A DNA stretch of 64,000 nucleotides from positions 1 to 64,000 of the forward strand of contig JAAEAF010006143.1 in NCBI GenBank assembly GCA_011037195.1, in the 5' to 3' direction. A model generated the notes under the pieces. It ran no database searches, was not told where the DNA came from, and saw only the letters and a list, made by a program, of their open reading frames with translations. How positions within the stretch are numbered: the stretch's first letter is position 1; each line of letters begins with the position of its first letter. Made by a program: the position numbers and the translations under genes. Shown in pieces: positions 63,888 through 64,000 of the stretch. Source of the stretch: Triatoma infestans (Eukaryota; Arthropoda; Insecta; Hemiptera; Reduviidae).

Positions 63888-64000
63888 AACTACAACTATT
63901 CAACACAAACTAGCAGCCCTAAGACACCTAACTAACAGGCTAGAAATGACATCACTCACAGCGACCAACTACAAACAAGAACTCAACACCATATACACCA
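63888..64000 (+). pseudogene. Penelope-like element ORF fragment, runs off the window
   Basis: Open frame to the window end: EETTTIQHKLAALRHLTNRL then EMTSLTATNYKQELNTIYT. This resembles the PLE segment between the RT thumb and the GIY-YIG endonuclease (K.AAL...NRL..IPL...NY..ELN.I). Base use (A/C-rich) differs from the flank, supporting coding origin. The upstream RT is missing, so the copy is 5'-truncated. Confidence 0.72.

Noticed and set aside
1..64000. CRISPR arrays, operons, prophage or bacterial genes
   Set aside because: No regularly spaced identical short repeats, no compact gene clusters and no bacterial ribosome-binding context; content and composition are those of an animal nuclear genome.

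Overview
This window reads as intergenic, AT-rich nuclear DNA of an animal, most likely an insect or other arthropod. I see no intact host gene, no genuine tRNA or rRNA gene and nothing bacterial. Almost every coding signal is a decayed, 5'-truncated or interrupted transposable-element gene. The mix is typical of arthropod genomes: mariner and Tc1 transposase relics, Jockey-like, RTE-like and RNase H-bearing (I/R1/LOA-type) non-LTR retrotransposons, Penelope-like elements (PLEs), solo LTRs, three tRNA-derived SINE families and foldback or MITE elements.

Layout. 0-12 kb: RTE-like RT relic, an 843-bp palindromic foldback element, a solo LTR, a Jockey-superfamily RT relic on the minus strand, RNase H fragments, SINE-1, and a near-complete copy of the dominant ~1-kb repeat (called Rep-A here). 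12-23 kb: Rep-A debris, two hammerhead-like foldback repeats (family F), a 661-bp solo LTR, a Jockey relic split by a Harbinger-type MITE, an RTE relic split by a family-G repeat, two RNase H LINE tails and a PLE endonuclease relic. 23-38 kb: RTE relic, a 532-bp family-G palindrome, several LINE tails, a solo LTR with TATA box, a Jockey relic split by a solo LTR that itself holds a family-F element, and the best-preserved LINE (37138-38528) with a 14-bp target duplication. 38-50 kb: a 296-bp tandem duplication, more LINE tails, SINE-2 and SINE-3 copies, a solo LTR. 50-64 kb: a three-layer nest (mariner inside a solo LTR inside an RT relic), three near-full Rep-A copies, Tc1 and Jockey relics, a PLE reverse-transcriptase relic, an RTE-like insertion with a 52-bp flanking duplication, and an array of PLE-associated repeats running into a second PLE fragment at the window end.

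Most interesting signal. Families F, G and H share a CTGANGA - short hairpin - GAAAC - palindromic ACCGGT(C) block, which has the architecture of a small type I hammerhead ribozyme. Helix II covaries between copies, helix I pairs in the best copies, and two copies begin at the predicted cleavage position. Families G and H sit next to PLE coding fragments, which fits the established association of hammerhead motifs with PLE terminal repeats. A second strong signal is Rep-A: subterminal inverted repeats, terminal stem-loops, a CA/GT microsatellite and internal ~290-bp tandem monomers, like a Helentron-derived non-autonomous (HINE/DINE-type) element.

Six solo LTRs have exact 4-bp target duplications and no gag-pol is visible anywhere, so LTR-LTR recombination seems to have been efficient here. 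All family names (Rep-A, Rep-B, LTR-D, F, G, H, SINE-1/2/3) are local labels; library names would need a repeat-database search.
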